Shown here: in pieces, positions 43,001 to 53,841 of the stretch | Numbering within the stretch: position 1 is the stretch's first letter | Layout of the letters: each line of letters begins with the position of its first letter | Source of the DNA: Aphidius gifuensis | Taxonomy: Eukaryota > Arthropoda > Insecta > Hymenoptera > Braconidae | Length of the DNA: 64,000 bases | Direction: 5' to 3' | Assembly (NCBI RefSeq): GCF_014905175.1 | Contig: NC_057790.1 | Coordinates: 15,712,469 to 15,776,468, forward strand | The notes under the pieces: generated by a model | What the model was told of the DNA's origin: nothing | The model's database searches: none | Seen by the model: the letters and a program-made list of their open reading frames with translations, nothing else | Translations under genes and position numbers: made by a program

Positions 43001-46000
43001 ATTTATTATCATCAATTCATTATCTTATCCATTTACAAGTAACCCAAATTGGCTATATATTTGATTCGATATATACATTTGATTCTTTTATAAAGATAAA
43101 ATATTTTAATAAACGAAAATTTTTATTGTATACCGGTATTTATTCAATCAACGAAAAGAAGAAAACAGACAATATAGAGAAAACAGGATATTTAATTGGA
43201 AAAATAAAAAATTTTTAAACTTGGAAAGACAGTTTGAAAAAAAATAATGTAAAATTAAAAAAAAATTGTCAAATCTATTTTGTATTTTAACGAAAAAAAA
43301 TGTTTAAATTTCAAATTATGGACAAACCTTAATCACGCTATCACAATATTTTTCAGTCATTTAATCTGTGTATTTCGATAAGCTATATAAATTTACAAAG
43401 TAAATAATAAATATATAAAAATAATAACATATTAAACATATTAAATTAAAAATAGCTGAGTAATTAATGTAAAAAATAACAAAAATTATAAGCTCAATTA
43501 TTGCAAATGTTATACTCAACAAAAGTCATATCTTCATTAACTCGTTTTCATGTTATTACAACTTGAAGCGAGAATTAAAAAGGAAAAAAAAAATAAAAAC
43601 AAATAAATAAAGACTTATTTTAGTGTCCCATAAATTGTGTGTGCAGAAGAGAAAACGACAGTGCGGTACGATTTTAGCCAGTGTATACACTGAGAGAAAT
43701 TTTAACTAAAAATTAAAACCCATGTTGAATAGAAATTACTATACTGCTTTGTAATTTTTGTTTTATTTCTGGGATTGGCCGCGAGAGATGATATTCTACA
43801 ATAAAATTATGTAAAATGTCACACAATGTCAAAAAACTGTTATGTTACTTCAAGTCTCTGTACATCGTTATATATTGCAGATAGACATGGGGTTGAGTGG
43901 AGTTAATTATTGAGAATTTAATTCTAAACAATTTATAAAGAATTACTTTTTTTGATTAATGTCTTAGATAATGAGTTATGAGTTAATTAAAATAAAGCAC
44001 ATACATGTTTTGAGGAAACGATAAAAAATATTATAAGTTCAAATAAAAAATACTGAACAATTTAATAAATATTCTAATACATATAATAAAATTTATCATG
44101 TACACAAATAAAAGTTAGCATAGACTTAAATATTTTTTACTATATCGCTTTGTAAAAATTCTGGTTGTGGGGCGAAATAATACAAAGATGGCCGACTGAT
44201 TGAACAAATGATTGAATTGTCATGTAATTTCAAGCATTTCTACAGCCTTATCTGTTGAAGCTAGGTATGGGGTTAAGCGAGGTTTATTGTTGGTAATTTA
44301 TTTCTGAACAATTTATCAAGAATGAATTTTTTCTATTTATCAATTAGTTTTCGAGTTTTGAGCGTGTAAAGAGAAAAGAAAAAATGTTGCCGGGAATTGA
44401 TTGCCGTTCTCCGTGAATCTAGCACAAACTGCCGAACTTAGCACAAAAAATGTCCAACTTTTAAATAAAATTTATAATAAAATATAGTAAATTCTAAAAC
44501 CGGTAGTGGGTAAATTCTCAGTCTGCTAGAATTTACTTGTGAGTATCGTGAATTTAGTCATTTTTTTTAAAGAGAAATTACAATAAAATTATGTAATTTT
44601 TATGGCTTAGTGTTGTATATAGTCAATGGCCAAATTTTTTACATAACTTTATTGTAAAAATTATTTATCAATATACGAATAATCCTTACAAATAATCGAA
44701 GGAACACAGTTTTTACTATTCGCTTTGTAATTTTTTCTTATACGTTTGTAATTTTTAGTTAAAATTTCTCTCAGTGTACACGCCCATCTAGTTGTGAGAT
44801 AAAAAAATAAAATAAAATAAAAAGAGGCTGAGAAAAACGCGACAATTACGTCGCCATCTGACAATTAGTAGATTGTAAACGCTTCTCTGTGGGCTACGAA
44901 TAGTTTTTCGGGATATTTATTGCGTCGGCCATCAGGAATTTTCACTCAACGACTTTGTCATTCCAACAATGGCAAATTGCATTGTACAACAAAGAAATAA
45001 ATATTTATCTAAATAAATTCAAGGACTATTTAAATGTACCATTTGATGACAATTAATTTTTTCATTGTTGTAGATATATGTAGAAAATAAAAATAAATAA
45101 GAAAAAAAAAATATATATATATACATATATATAATTGTCGTTTGTCAAAATATTTGAATGGAAAATTGGTCGAAGATTGAGGATGAGTGAGTTCTCTTGG
45201 TCTATGTATCATCATGTGTTTTCAAGTGAAACGAAAAAGTCTCTCTTCCCTTTAGCAAATGATTAATGAGCGGATAATTAGAAGATGATACTCGTCGCTT
45301 AGATGTCTTTTCTCTACTCTTTTTTCTTTTTCTTGAACGTACTAAAAGGGGCACTTGAAACATTTCTCATGATGTGAGGCTTTTGTGGCGAGACACACGT
45401 CGTGTAACCCGTGTAACTCTTGCACGGGGATAAATATATAAATATAAACAACTACCTACTTAAATGTAAGAAATAAATTATATAAAAAAAACGAAAAAAA
45501 AAATTAACATCAAGAGTAATATAATTGCAGCGGAACATATACAAGTGGTAATTGGCTACTTTTTATTTATTTTTATAATTTTTTATTGTTAAAAAGTTAT
45601 CTTTTAATTTAATTGACAATTATATTTATGTAAATTATTGAAGTTTCAATTATGAAAAAAATATATAACAATACTTATTTTATGGGAAAAATTTGAAGAA
45701 ATTACGGAAATACGAAATTACATTGAAAAAAAAAGTATCAAAAATATTTATATCCAGAGAAAAATCGTTCAGAAAAAAATAACTCGCACACACTGAAAAA
45801 AAATATTAATCTTTTTTTAGATTTTGTATATTCAATGAAATTTATAGAGTATACTTTATCAATGAAGATTTATGATTGAGAAAATTTTAATAATTAAAAA
45901 TGTGAGGATTTATAAAAAGATACTGAAAAATTAAGACAATAATTATATTTCAATTTATAATTTTCTGAGTTTTTTTCCTTATATAAAAAGGAGAATGAAG

Positions 46001-49000
46001 CCTCTCTTCGAGCTATTTGATTGGCTGTTTATAATAATTCATTTATTTTTGTTAAATTAAATTATTTTTTATTTTTAAAAAATAATTTAGATAACGAATT
46101 AATTTATTTGGCTATCAACGTTTGCCATATTTAATTAGATAAATAGCTATTGGCAAATGTTGCTAAAGAAAGAAGGTAACCAAAAAAATTAATTTATAAT
46201 CTAGATTAATTTTACAGCAATATTTTTATATTAAACTAAAATTATTGTGTCAAATAATTATGGCAAATGTTGCTGAGAAAAGAATGTGACTAAATAAATT
46301 AATCCGTAGTCCAAATAAATTCCTCAGCAATACTTTCTATATTAAATTAAAATTATTGTGTCAAATGGCTGAGAAATTGATCTAGACTAATAATTAGTTT
46401 ATTTGGTATTCTTTTTTTTTCTACTATATACTCAAAAAGAAAGAGTAAATTATAAATTGGGAGATATCGTGAATTTTCCGTAATGATCGAGATTAGAAAT
46501 TTCTTACTACAACCTTCTTACATCATTGACAAAACATCACATTAATAGCGCGCGAAGCGCGCCAATTGGTCTAGTAGTAAAAAAGATTTAATCGAAATAA
46601 CATTGGCAAGAATTGAGATAAAATTTTTTCAGTCAACTTTGTTTTTCTCTGATCAATTTTCGAATTACTCCGTTCTTTTCCAAATGAATAAAGTCATTGG
46701 TTAAATCGTAATATTGTCATTTTAAATAATTAAAAATAAAAGAAATTATAGTGATTCGCTTTGTAATTATTCTAGAAAACTAAATGACCCGGTAATATAT
46801 CAATTGACACCATGATTTAAAATTAAAGTAATTAATTTTAAATCATCACAATTTTATAAAAAATTAATAAAAAAAAAAATCATAAAATTTACACACGATT
46901 ATTTCACAAATATATAATATCAATGTTTTATCAATTTATTCGAGGGGCCATTCATGTCCTGATTTAGTGACACCATGAGTACAAATCTAGTCAAAACGTA
47001 GTCAAGATTGCTGTCCAGAAAATCCAAGTATACCCCTTTTCTTATTCTACCATCCTAATACATATATATATTAGCAACTTTTAAACTAAGTTCTCGGTGA
47101 AAATATTAAATAATTAAAGTAACTTCAAATTTCAATTTAAGTGGTGGATAAAATTAGTTTTTATTAATTACAGCAAGTTTAGAACATGTATATTTATTTT
47201 TTAACTTCATCTGGAATATTTTTTGTTCCTTTAATACTTTTTAGTTAAGGGGAATAGCAATACACTTGAAAAATTTGGTTCTATTAGAAATTTGGAAAAA
47301 TTACCATTGCGAAAATTTTTATCCGATTTTATCCCATATTTTGCCACTTTTCTCGGATGTTTTTCTGTTTTTCTCCGATATTTCTACATTTTTCTCCGCA
47401 TTACTTCGATTCCCTCTGAATTTCTCCGCATATTGCTGAAGTAGAATTTCGAAGAAAAATCGTAGTAAATAAGCGAAAATTATTTATTCCGATCATCTCC
47501 GACTTTTTCCAATTCTTGTAATGATAAATATTAAACATTTTTTTTTTTCGTCATAATGATAATTGATTGGAAAAAAGTTTTCGCTGACTACACCATGAGT
47601 CAGACTACGAGCCAAGTGACACTTTGACTTGGTGCACATGAATGGCCCTCGAATTTTTCAGTAACACGAAATTCTTTAAATAAAATTTTTTAAAACTGAT
47701 TTTTTTTTTATTACAGAAGCTTGTACAAGTAGCAGCGGAGTAAATTCCGTAATTGACGGCAATGATAAAGACGAGAGAAGTTCCAGTGTGACCAGCGACG
47801 AGGACAGAAAAAAACGACCTCGTACTGCTTTTACAGCATCACAAATAAAATCACTTGAAGCAGAATTTGAAAAAAATAAATATCTCAGTGTCGCAAAACG
47901 ATTGCAATTAAGCAAAAGTCTCAAGTTAACAGAAACCCAGGTAAAATTTTTTTTGTTAAATAACATCTTTGAAATATTTTTATGCGCTAAAAATCATCAA
48001 GTAAAAGAAGCAAAAAAATCTAGACTGTCATAATGGCGACAGTCCCAGAGGAAGGTGTCTAGCCTGCACATGATGCGATTTATATTCTAATTATTTGGCG
48101 CCAATAAAAACCACCATAAACGTACCATAGAAAAAAAAAAATAATATCAACAATTGATTGATTATAATTATCATTTTACACTCAAGATAAATAATGTTGA
48201 AACATTAACTCGTGTGAAAATATTTGTATATAAAACAAAAAGTCTGTAAGACATTAATGTCATTTTCCTTGTTTATTATTTTCTTTGGTCTTTTAAAATA
48301 TAATCATGTAAAATTATGGAAAACGTATGCCAAGAAATAAAATAATTTAATTAAATTTAATTAACTTGAGGAAGTCATTGAAAATAATGTCTCAGCTGGT
48401 CTTCGAGTCGCGATTGATATTAAAAAAAAAAAAAAAAAATACGTTAGTGTCCTGTTTCCGCAATATTAAAATACAACACCTGATCAACTATTTAAAATGT
48501 ATATATTTATATTTTTTTAAAATATATATATCTTTAAGAACTTTTAGGGATACAACAGGTCACGGGATCAAGTTGGATACTTTTCGATGATTTATGGGCA
48601 TGTTGAGCACATATGTAGGCGCCAACTTATGGCGCCGTATACTCTTTTTCTTTTATTTTTTCTTTGGAGTCGACAACCAATTAGCACCTTGCACCCTCTG
48701 TTCAATTTGACCACAAGAAAAAAAAAAAAAAACAATAAATAAAAACTAAAATCAAGGATTAAATTTAAAGGCAATCGTGGTTTTTTTTTTTTATTTTTCT
48801 ATTATTAATATATTGAATTAATGTTTAAATAATATTATTTAAAAAAATATTCAAGTGTGAAATTTAGCATATTAATAAAATTGTAAATAATTTAAATTTG
48901 TTGAGATAAATATTAAAGCTATGAATTTAAAATTGTTATTGAATTTGGCAAAGAGTTGTGTTGCCACTTTGAAAAAAAAAAAAAAAAGATACATTGCAAG

Positions 49001-49777
49001 TATATAAAATGATTCATGTGAATATAAGCACGCGGCAGAAGATGCAAGTCGTATTTTGGAGATATTAATGTTCTAACATTTCTTCGAGTTAACGAGCCAC
49101 TTATTACGACTCTTTATTTTCGTATAAATATTATTTATTTATTTTCATAATATTTATCATCAAATAATTAAATATTAAAAATAGAAAATAATATATATTT
49201 TTCATGGGTGGTAAAATTATTTCTTTTCGTTAAAGAAATATAAGTTTAAATATTTTTAAACAATTTATTTTGTTATTACTATTATATTGAAAAATTAATT
49301 GAAAAATTTTTATTAATGCTCAATTTTTTATTTTTTTATTTTCATATAGATAAAAATTTGGTTTCAAAATAGAAGAACAAAATGGAAACGAAAATATACA
49401 AATGATGTTGAATTGCTTGCTCAACAGTACTATTCAAGTCTTGGAATTCCAGCACCAAGACCAATATTCGTTGGTGATCGTTTGTGGTAAGTTGATTGCT
49501 AAAAAAAACAAACCCCTTTTCTTTGAAAGAAAATAATACAACTCCATATTGATATAGGTTCTTCAACTGTCCGGGACAATCACAATCAACAACGCCTCCA
49601 ATTTTACCACCACACATGGGTCCACATATGTCACTACCACCAGGTTTACCAATGGTTCAAACATTACCAAGCAATCTTTCAACAGGAACTCAAAATGCAA
49701 TTTTCCGAAACATATCACCGAGCCATGAAATTCATCATCTCACTCAACAACTTGACTTTCGAAGGCAAGACATATGA
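40010..49777 (+). CDS. NK-like homeobox transcription factor with eh1 motif
   Basis: DNA-binding regulator. Exons 40010-40124, 40997-41119, 47717-47940, 49350-49486 and 49558-49777 give 272 residues. Seen: an eh1-type Groucho-binding octapeptide FSIERLLA near the N-terminus (17-24), typical of NK-like repressors; a homeodomain at about 111-170 (KKRPRTAFTASQIKSLEAEF to KIWFQNRRTKWKRKY) with Trp48, Phe49, Asn51 and Arg53 in place; then a conserved-looking segment ELLAQQYYSSLGIPAPRPIF followed by GDRLW and a Pro-rich tail. The homeodomain is split by an intron after TETQ. The downstream GDRLW block reminds me of Drosophila lateral muscles scarcer (lms), but I am not certain, so no symbol is given. 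The 6.6 kb third intron hosts a protease gene and several transposons. It converges on CycH (174 bases between stops). Confidence 0.92.
42089..42949 (-). CDS. Trypsin-like serine protease
   Basis: Secreted S1-family endopeptidase. Exons 42949-42904 and 42837-42089 give 264 residues. Seen: signal peptide MLLSIIFLSIIATAIG; a pro-segment ending HSDVK; mature N-terminus IYGGRP (usual IVGG); catalytic His74 in ITASHC (usual TAAHC), Asp125 in NDIAVV and Ser219 in GDSGGP; Asp213 six residues before the serine, predicting cleavage after Lys/Arg; C-terminal WGRGCAQPGWPGVYTEIS. Cleavage after Lys33 would activate it. Single catalytic domain without clip domain, so digestive, venom or accessory-gland use are all possible. 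It lies wholly inside the third intron of the homeobox gene, on the opposite strand, and must have its own promoter near 42950-43080. Confidence 0.95.
43688..44776. mobile_element. 1.09 kb TA-flanked inverted-repeat element
   Basis: Terminal inverted repeats of 28 bases, CACTGAGAGAAATTTTAACT at the left and its complement ending TTTCTCTCAGTG at the right, with TA directly outside both ends (43686-43687, 44777-44778), the target duplication of Tc1/mariner-type elements. It holds no transposase frame. The interior has a diverged duplication: ATGGGGTTGAGTGGAGTTA near 43889 and ATGGGGTTAAGCGAGGTTTA near 44266. Confidence 0.82.
44777..46150. other. Intronic stretch without recognised features
   Basis: Part of the homeobox gene's third intron. 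A less AT-rich block at 44860-45440 has no open frame I trust and no splice sites that fit the gene; it might be an enhancer or old repeat. Confidence 0.35.
46151..46370. repeat. 110-bp tandem duplication
   Basis: Two diverged copies in tandem, starting TGGCAAATGTTGCT at 46151 and 46261, each containing ...CAGCAATA(C/T)TTT...TATTAAA and ATTATTGTGTCAAAT. A short third piece follows at about 46355. Confidence 0.75.
46420..46574 (+). mobile_element. Short non-autonomous Helitron
   Basis: The 3' end has the Helitron hallmark: a GC hairpin GCGCGC-GAA-GCGCGC (46548-46562), eight bases, then CTAG (46571-46574) followed by T. A 5' start TCTACTATATACTC at 46420 matches the TC-initial ends of insect Helitrons. 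No inverted repeats and no target duplication, as expected of rolling-circle elements. The 155-bp size means it depends on a helicase encoded elsewhere. The 5' limit is less certain than the 3' limit. Confidence 0.72.
46941..47651. mobile_element. 711-bp inverted-repeat element, ends CGAGGGGCCATTCATGT
   Basis: Left end CGAGGGGCCATTCATGT at 46941 pairs with ACATGAATGGCCCTCG at 47636-47651. Subterminal words CACCATGAGT recur on both sides in the same sense. No coding frame. The interior 47340-47475 has degenerate TTTCTCCG/CGGAT words like those at 34.1 kb. It ends 65 bases before the homeodomain exon. Confidence 0.7.
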
Positions 49778-49951
49778 ATGATGATTAAGATAAATTAATT
49801 CGTAATCAATCATCATTCAACATAAAGCAGCTAATTCTTATCATTATTAAATATTTTATTTTAATCTTCACATGACAAAATTTAATGAAAAAGAAAAAAA
49901 AAAAAAAAAAGACTAAAAATAAGTGATTAAATAAACCAAATAAAAAAAAAA

Positions 49952-51699
49952 TTAATCTGATGGTGAACGTAGTCTATTAACTCCTAATATTTTTTTATCA
50001 TGAGCTTCTTGATTTTGAATTATTTTAGCATATTTTTCATTGTCATGAAGATCATCATCTTCAAGCATTTCTTGCATTCTTCTCTTGTATCTAAAAATAT
50101 TATATCAACATTATTATTATTGTAAAAATTAATGTTTTTTCTTTGTCATTTAATTGACTTACATTTCACTATCTGGATTATTTTCCTGATTTCTACATTT
50201 ATCGAGTTTTTTTTCCAAAGCTTTGACAATTTCTTTGCTAGGTATATCAGAGCCTTTAGCCATTGTTCTAATTTCTATAAACAAATATTATATAATTACA
50301 TTGTAATGACATTTCTTTACGTAAAGTTAATTTGTAATTGTTTTGATAATACTTACTTCGAACTGCTTCAATAATACCAGCCAATTGATCCCTGGAAAAA
50401 AGTATCTCAGTAACATAACTATCTAAATTTGCTTCGAGTTTTGATGCAGCATGTAATACAGCTGCAAGTGCTATTTGACTTGGTGCATATAATAAAACAC
50501 TGTCTGTTAAAAAAATTTTTTCCAAAAAATCATCAATATTTGGTCTAAGGGATTCTGGTTTTTCTAGTGAACTGTAACGTGTCTGGAAAAAAATAAATTA
50601 TTTTTCGTATTGTAATCAAATTATTTTTTTTTAACATAAAATATTCAATTATTTTACCTTAATGTCAATCATTAATCCTTCAACTGGTCTAAATGGATTA
50701 TGAACAGTTAAATTATAATTAAGATGTTGCATTAGTAATAATTCATTGTTCAATACAATATCTGATGCTTTTTCACGATCACCTTTGACATTTGCAACAA
50801 ATTGTGATATTGAAACATTAAACTCTTCAACCTAATTAACAGAAAAGAAAATTAATTAACTTATTGTATTACAATGATGCCTTGTATTATTAAATAGTTT
50901 TTTAAATATTTAACAATGCCCACACTTTTTGGAGAAATTAAAATTTAAAAATGCCAGTATTTGTTTAAAATTTTGAAGTAATAAGTCAGATATTGTATCA
51001 ATTATAATTTCAATATTGTAAATTTGTATTTGAATTTCCAATTTTTAACTTAACAAGCACTGTTAAATTGCTATAGGTATTTTTAGTAAGTTGTTTTTTG
51101 TTTTTTTTTAGAACTAAAAATACTGTAAAAATTGAATGTAATTTTCATCAAACATTAATTAATTTAATAAACACTTATTATACTGAAAAATAAATGCAAT
51201 TTTTACAGTGTATACAATTTTTTTTAGTTTTTTTATTATGAAAAATTAAAAAAGTGTTGCAACTTACTTTACATGCTAAATAAACACATGTTACTAAAAT
51301 TTCTTTTGGATGATAATCCATAACGCTATTTCTCAAATAAAAACGTTTAAAATAATGTAATGCTGTGGCAATTGTTGCTTTTGGCATAACTGGCATAAAT
51401 CTTTTACAGAAATCTCGTAATTGAAGTTCATAAAATCTCAGTAATGTTCTTTCTTCAAGATTTGTTAAAAAAAATTGTTCTCGTTGTTCTGGCTGTCAAA
51501 TAAATAATGTATAATTATTATATTGTTATACTAATAATTGACAACAACTAAAGTATATTTTATTATTGAAAACATTACTTACTGTCATATCAGCACCATA
51601 TTTTTCAATAAAATTTGCATTTGTTTTTTCTCGTAAATGCATAAGATCACTTTCATCAGCAAAAATCCAATATTTTTTTTGTGAACTTGTGGGAAACAT
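49952..51699 (-). CDS. CycH: Cyclin H
   Basis: Regulatory subunit of the CDK-activating kinase (with Cdk7 and MAT1), also part of TFIIH. Exons 51699-51583, 51492-51268, 50831-50658, 50582-50357, 50274-50163 and 50090-49952 give 330 residues (human 323). Seen: start MFPTSSQKKYWIF, like the family's SSQKRHWTF; first cyclin box with MPKATIATALHYFKRFYLRN and the YHPKEILVTCVYLACKVEEF core; NLTVHNPFRPVEG linking the boxes; second box with LTDSVLLYAPSQIALAAVLH; a charged helical C-terminus. The stop codon is 174 bases from that of the homeobox gene on the other strand, and AATAAA for the homeobox transcript lies at 49930-49935, so the two 3' ends probably overlap. It diverges from NDUFV2. Confidence 0.97.
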
Positions 51700-52801
51700 T
51701 CTGGCTTCTAATAATCACAAAATACAATTAAATTGTCGAAATTAATTATATGTTTTTGTTTTATAAACAATAATAACTCTACGATTACGATTATTTTTTT
51801 TTCTAACCAAAAAAACACGTGAAACGACAACACAAAAACCATGGAGGCGAATAAAATACACTGGTAGGTCATTTCATAATAATCAGCTGCCTCTATTGAA
51901 CAGAATGTAAAAAATATTATCAGCGGTCCACTCGAGATTTCCTTTTGAATTAATAAATAATTTTAAAATAATAATAATAATAGTAAAATATAAATTAAAT
52001 AAACATTTTATATAGTTTATTATCAAGTCGGTTGTAATCAGTTAGCCGACAATTGACGGGCCGACATGAAAACAATGATTGTAATCGATTGTAATCGATT
52101 CGTACTTCAATGTAATGTAATTATAATTATTTGTAACCCCCCTCATTAATTGTAATTAATTAATTAAAATTCTACATTGCACTTAGCCGACAATTCATTA
52201 AAGAACAACTGTAAAAATTAATTTATGATTGTATTTGATAGTAAATCATTTGTACATTCCAAATATATATTTGTATAGTTTATCATTGAAATTTGAAATA
52301 TTTTTTTTTACTAAAATGGCGTCAACACACGCGAGAAATTAAAAAAAACACAAATCGAAATTCAATCCAAGCATATTTATTTATAAAAAAATTACCAATT
52401 TATAAAAAAAAAAAACTCAGTTAATTTAGATAAATTAATAAATATTTTTATACAGTTTAAAAAATTGTTTACAATAAACAAAGTATAATTTTTCTTAATA
52501 TATATTTTAATGTATATACAGAGAGAAGACTTCTGTATATAGAGAGAGAAGTCTATATATAGAGAGAAGTCTTCTCTCTGGTATATACTAATAAAAAATA
52601 GAAAACATGCGCAGTCGTTTCGTTTAAAACCGTCAGCTGACTTGTTGTTGTTCCACTGACGGCTACTCGGCTAGCGATTGTGTTGGATTGTGTTTGTGAA
52701 TATTGAATAATTTTAATCCAACAAAAACTGTTTGGTTAAAACAGATATATAAAAAAGTTGAACATAAAAGTATTTAAACTAGTAGAAATTAAATTTTAAA
52801 A
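51700..52801. other. Divergent promoter region of CycH and NDUFV2
   Basis: 1.1 kb between the two start codons. The word TTAGCCGACAATT occurs twice (about 52040 and 52183), with two tandem TGTAATCGATT words near 52078-52100. A block of mixed composition at 52610-52700 is the likely NDUFV2 core promoter and leader; the CycH promoter should be near 51790-51920. A perfect-looking hairpin lies at 52512-52588. Confidence 0.45.
52512..52588. repeat. Inverted repeat (hairpin), 21-bp arms
   Basis: Arm 52512-52532 (GTATATACAGAGAGAAGACT plus T) and arm 52567-52588 are inverse complements with one extra G, separated by 34 bases that themselves repeat AGAGAGAAGT words. It is the longest near-perfect stem I see outside the transposons. 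Confidence 0.8.
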
Positions 52802-53841
52802 ATGCTTGCAACTATTGGAAAAAAGTGTAGTTCAACGGTATGTATACCCAAGTTAATAATATTAATTTGATTTAACAATAAAACATAACCTAAACTTATG
52901 TAATTCAAATAAATTACATATTACAAGTATTTGTTGTTAACAAAATGTAAATGTAAATTGTCTCTTGACAGGTTCTCAAGAACATCAGACAGCTGCATGT
53001 ATCAGCAAGTCAATCATCTGATCATCTATTTGTCGTAAGTTGAAAAAACAAAACATTATCAATAATAACAAAACAAAAACAAACAAACAACAAGTATAAA
53101 AAAATAGTAATTATTTATTTAAATATAATAGCACAGAGATAGTGAACAAGATAATCCAAATATTCCATTTGATTTTAATGATGCCAATAAAAAAAGAATT
53201 GAAGCAATACTTGCAATATATCCAGAAGGACATAAACGAGGAGCAATGATGCCACTACTAGATTTGGCACAACGTCAACATGGATGGTTGCCTATTTCTG
53301 CAATGCACAAAGTTGCTGAAATAATTGGTGTTTCAAATATGAGAGTATATGAAGTTGCAACATTTTATACAATGTTTAATAGAAGACCAATGGGTAAATA
53401 TCATGTACAAATTTGTACATGTACACCATGCTGGCTACGAGATTCTGATTCAATTCTTAAAGCTGTTGAAGAAGCAACAAATTGTAAAGTGGGTGGTACA
53501 TCTGATGATAAATTATTTACTATATCTGAAGTTGAGTGCCTTGGTGCATGTGCAAATGCACCTATGCTTCAAGTCAATGATGATTACTACGTAAGATATT
53601 TATTATTTATATTTAAATTAATAAACTATCAATAACTAATGAAAAATTTATTAATTAATAATTACAGGAAGATTTGACTGCTGATACAACTAAAGCTATT
53701 ATTAATAAATTAAAATCTGGTGATAGACCAACACCTGGTCCACAGACAAAAACTCGTTTTGCTGCTGATCCATCTGGTGGTTTAACATCACTAACAGCCC
53801 CACCACCTGGACCCGGTGAAGGTGTCAGAAGTGATTTATAA
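52802..53841 (+). CDS. NDUFV2: NADH dehydrogenase flavoprotein 2, mitochondrial (24 kDa)
   Basis: Matrix-arm subunit of respiratory complex I carrying iron-sulfur cluster N1a. Exons 52802-52837, 52972-53034, 53132-53590 and 53668-53841 give 243 residues (human 249). Seen: a basic, Ser-rich presequence ([24 protein letters not shown]) for mitochondrial import; the thioredoxin-like domain with [18 protein letters not shown] and [13 protein letters not shown]; cluster ligands Cys128 and Cys133 (CTCTPC) and Cys169 and Cys173 (CLGAC); and the Pro-rich tail GDRPTPGPQ...[15 protein letters not shown]. First two exons are very short (12 and 21 codons). Confidence 0.97.
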
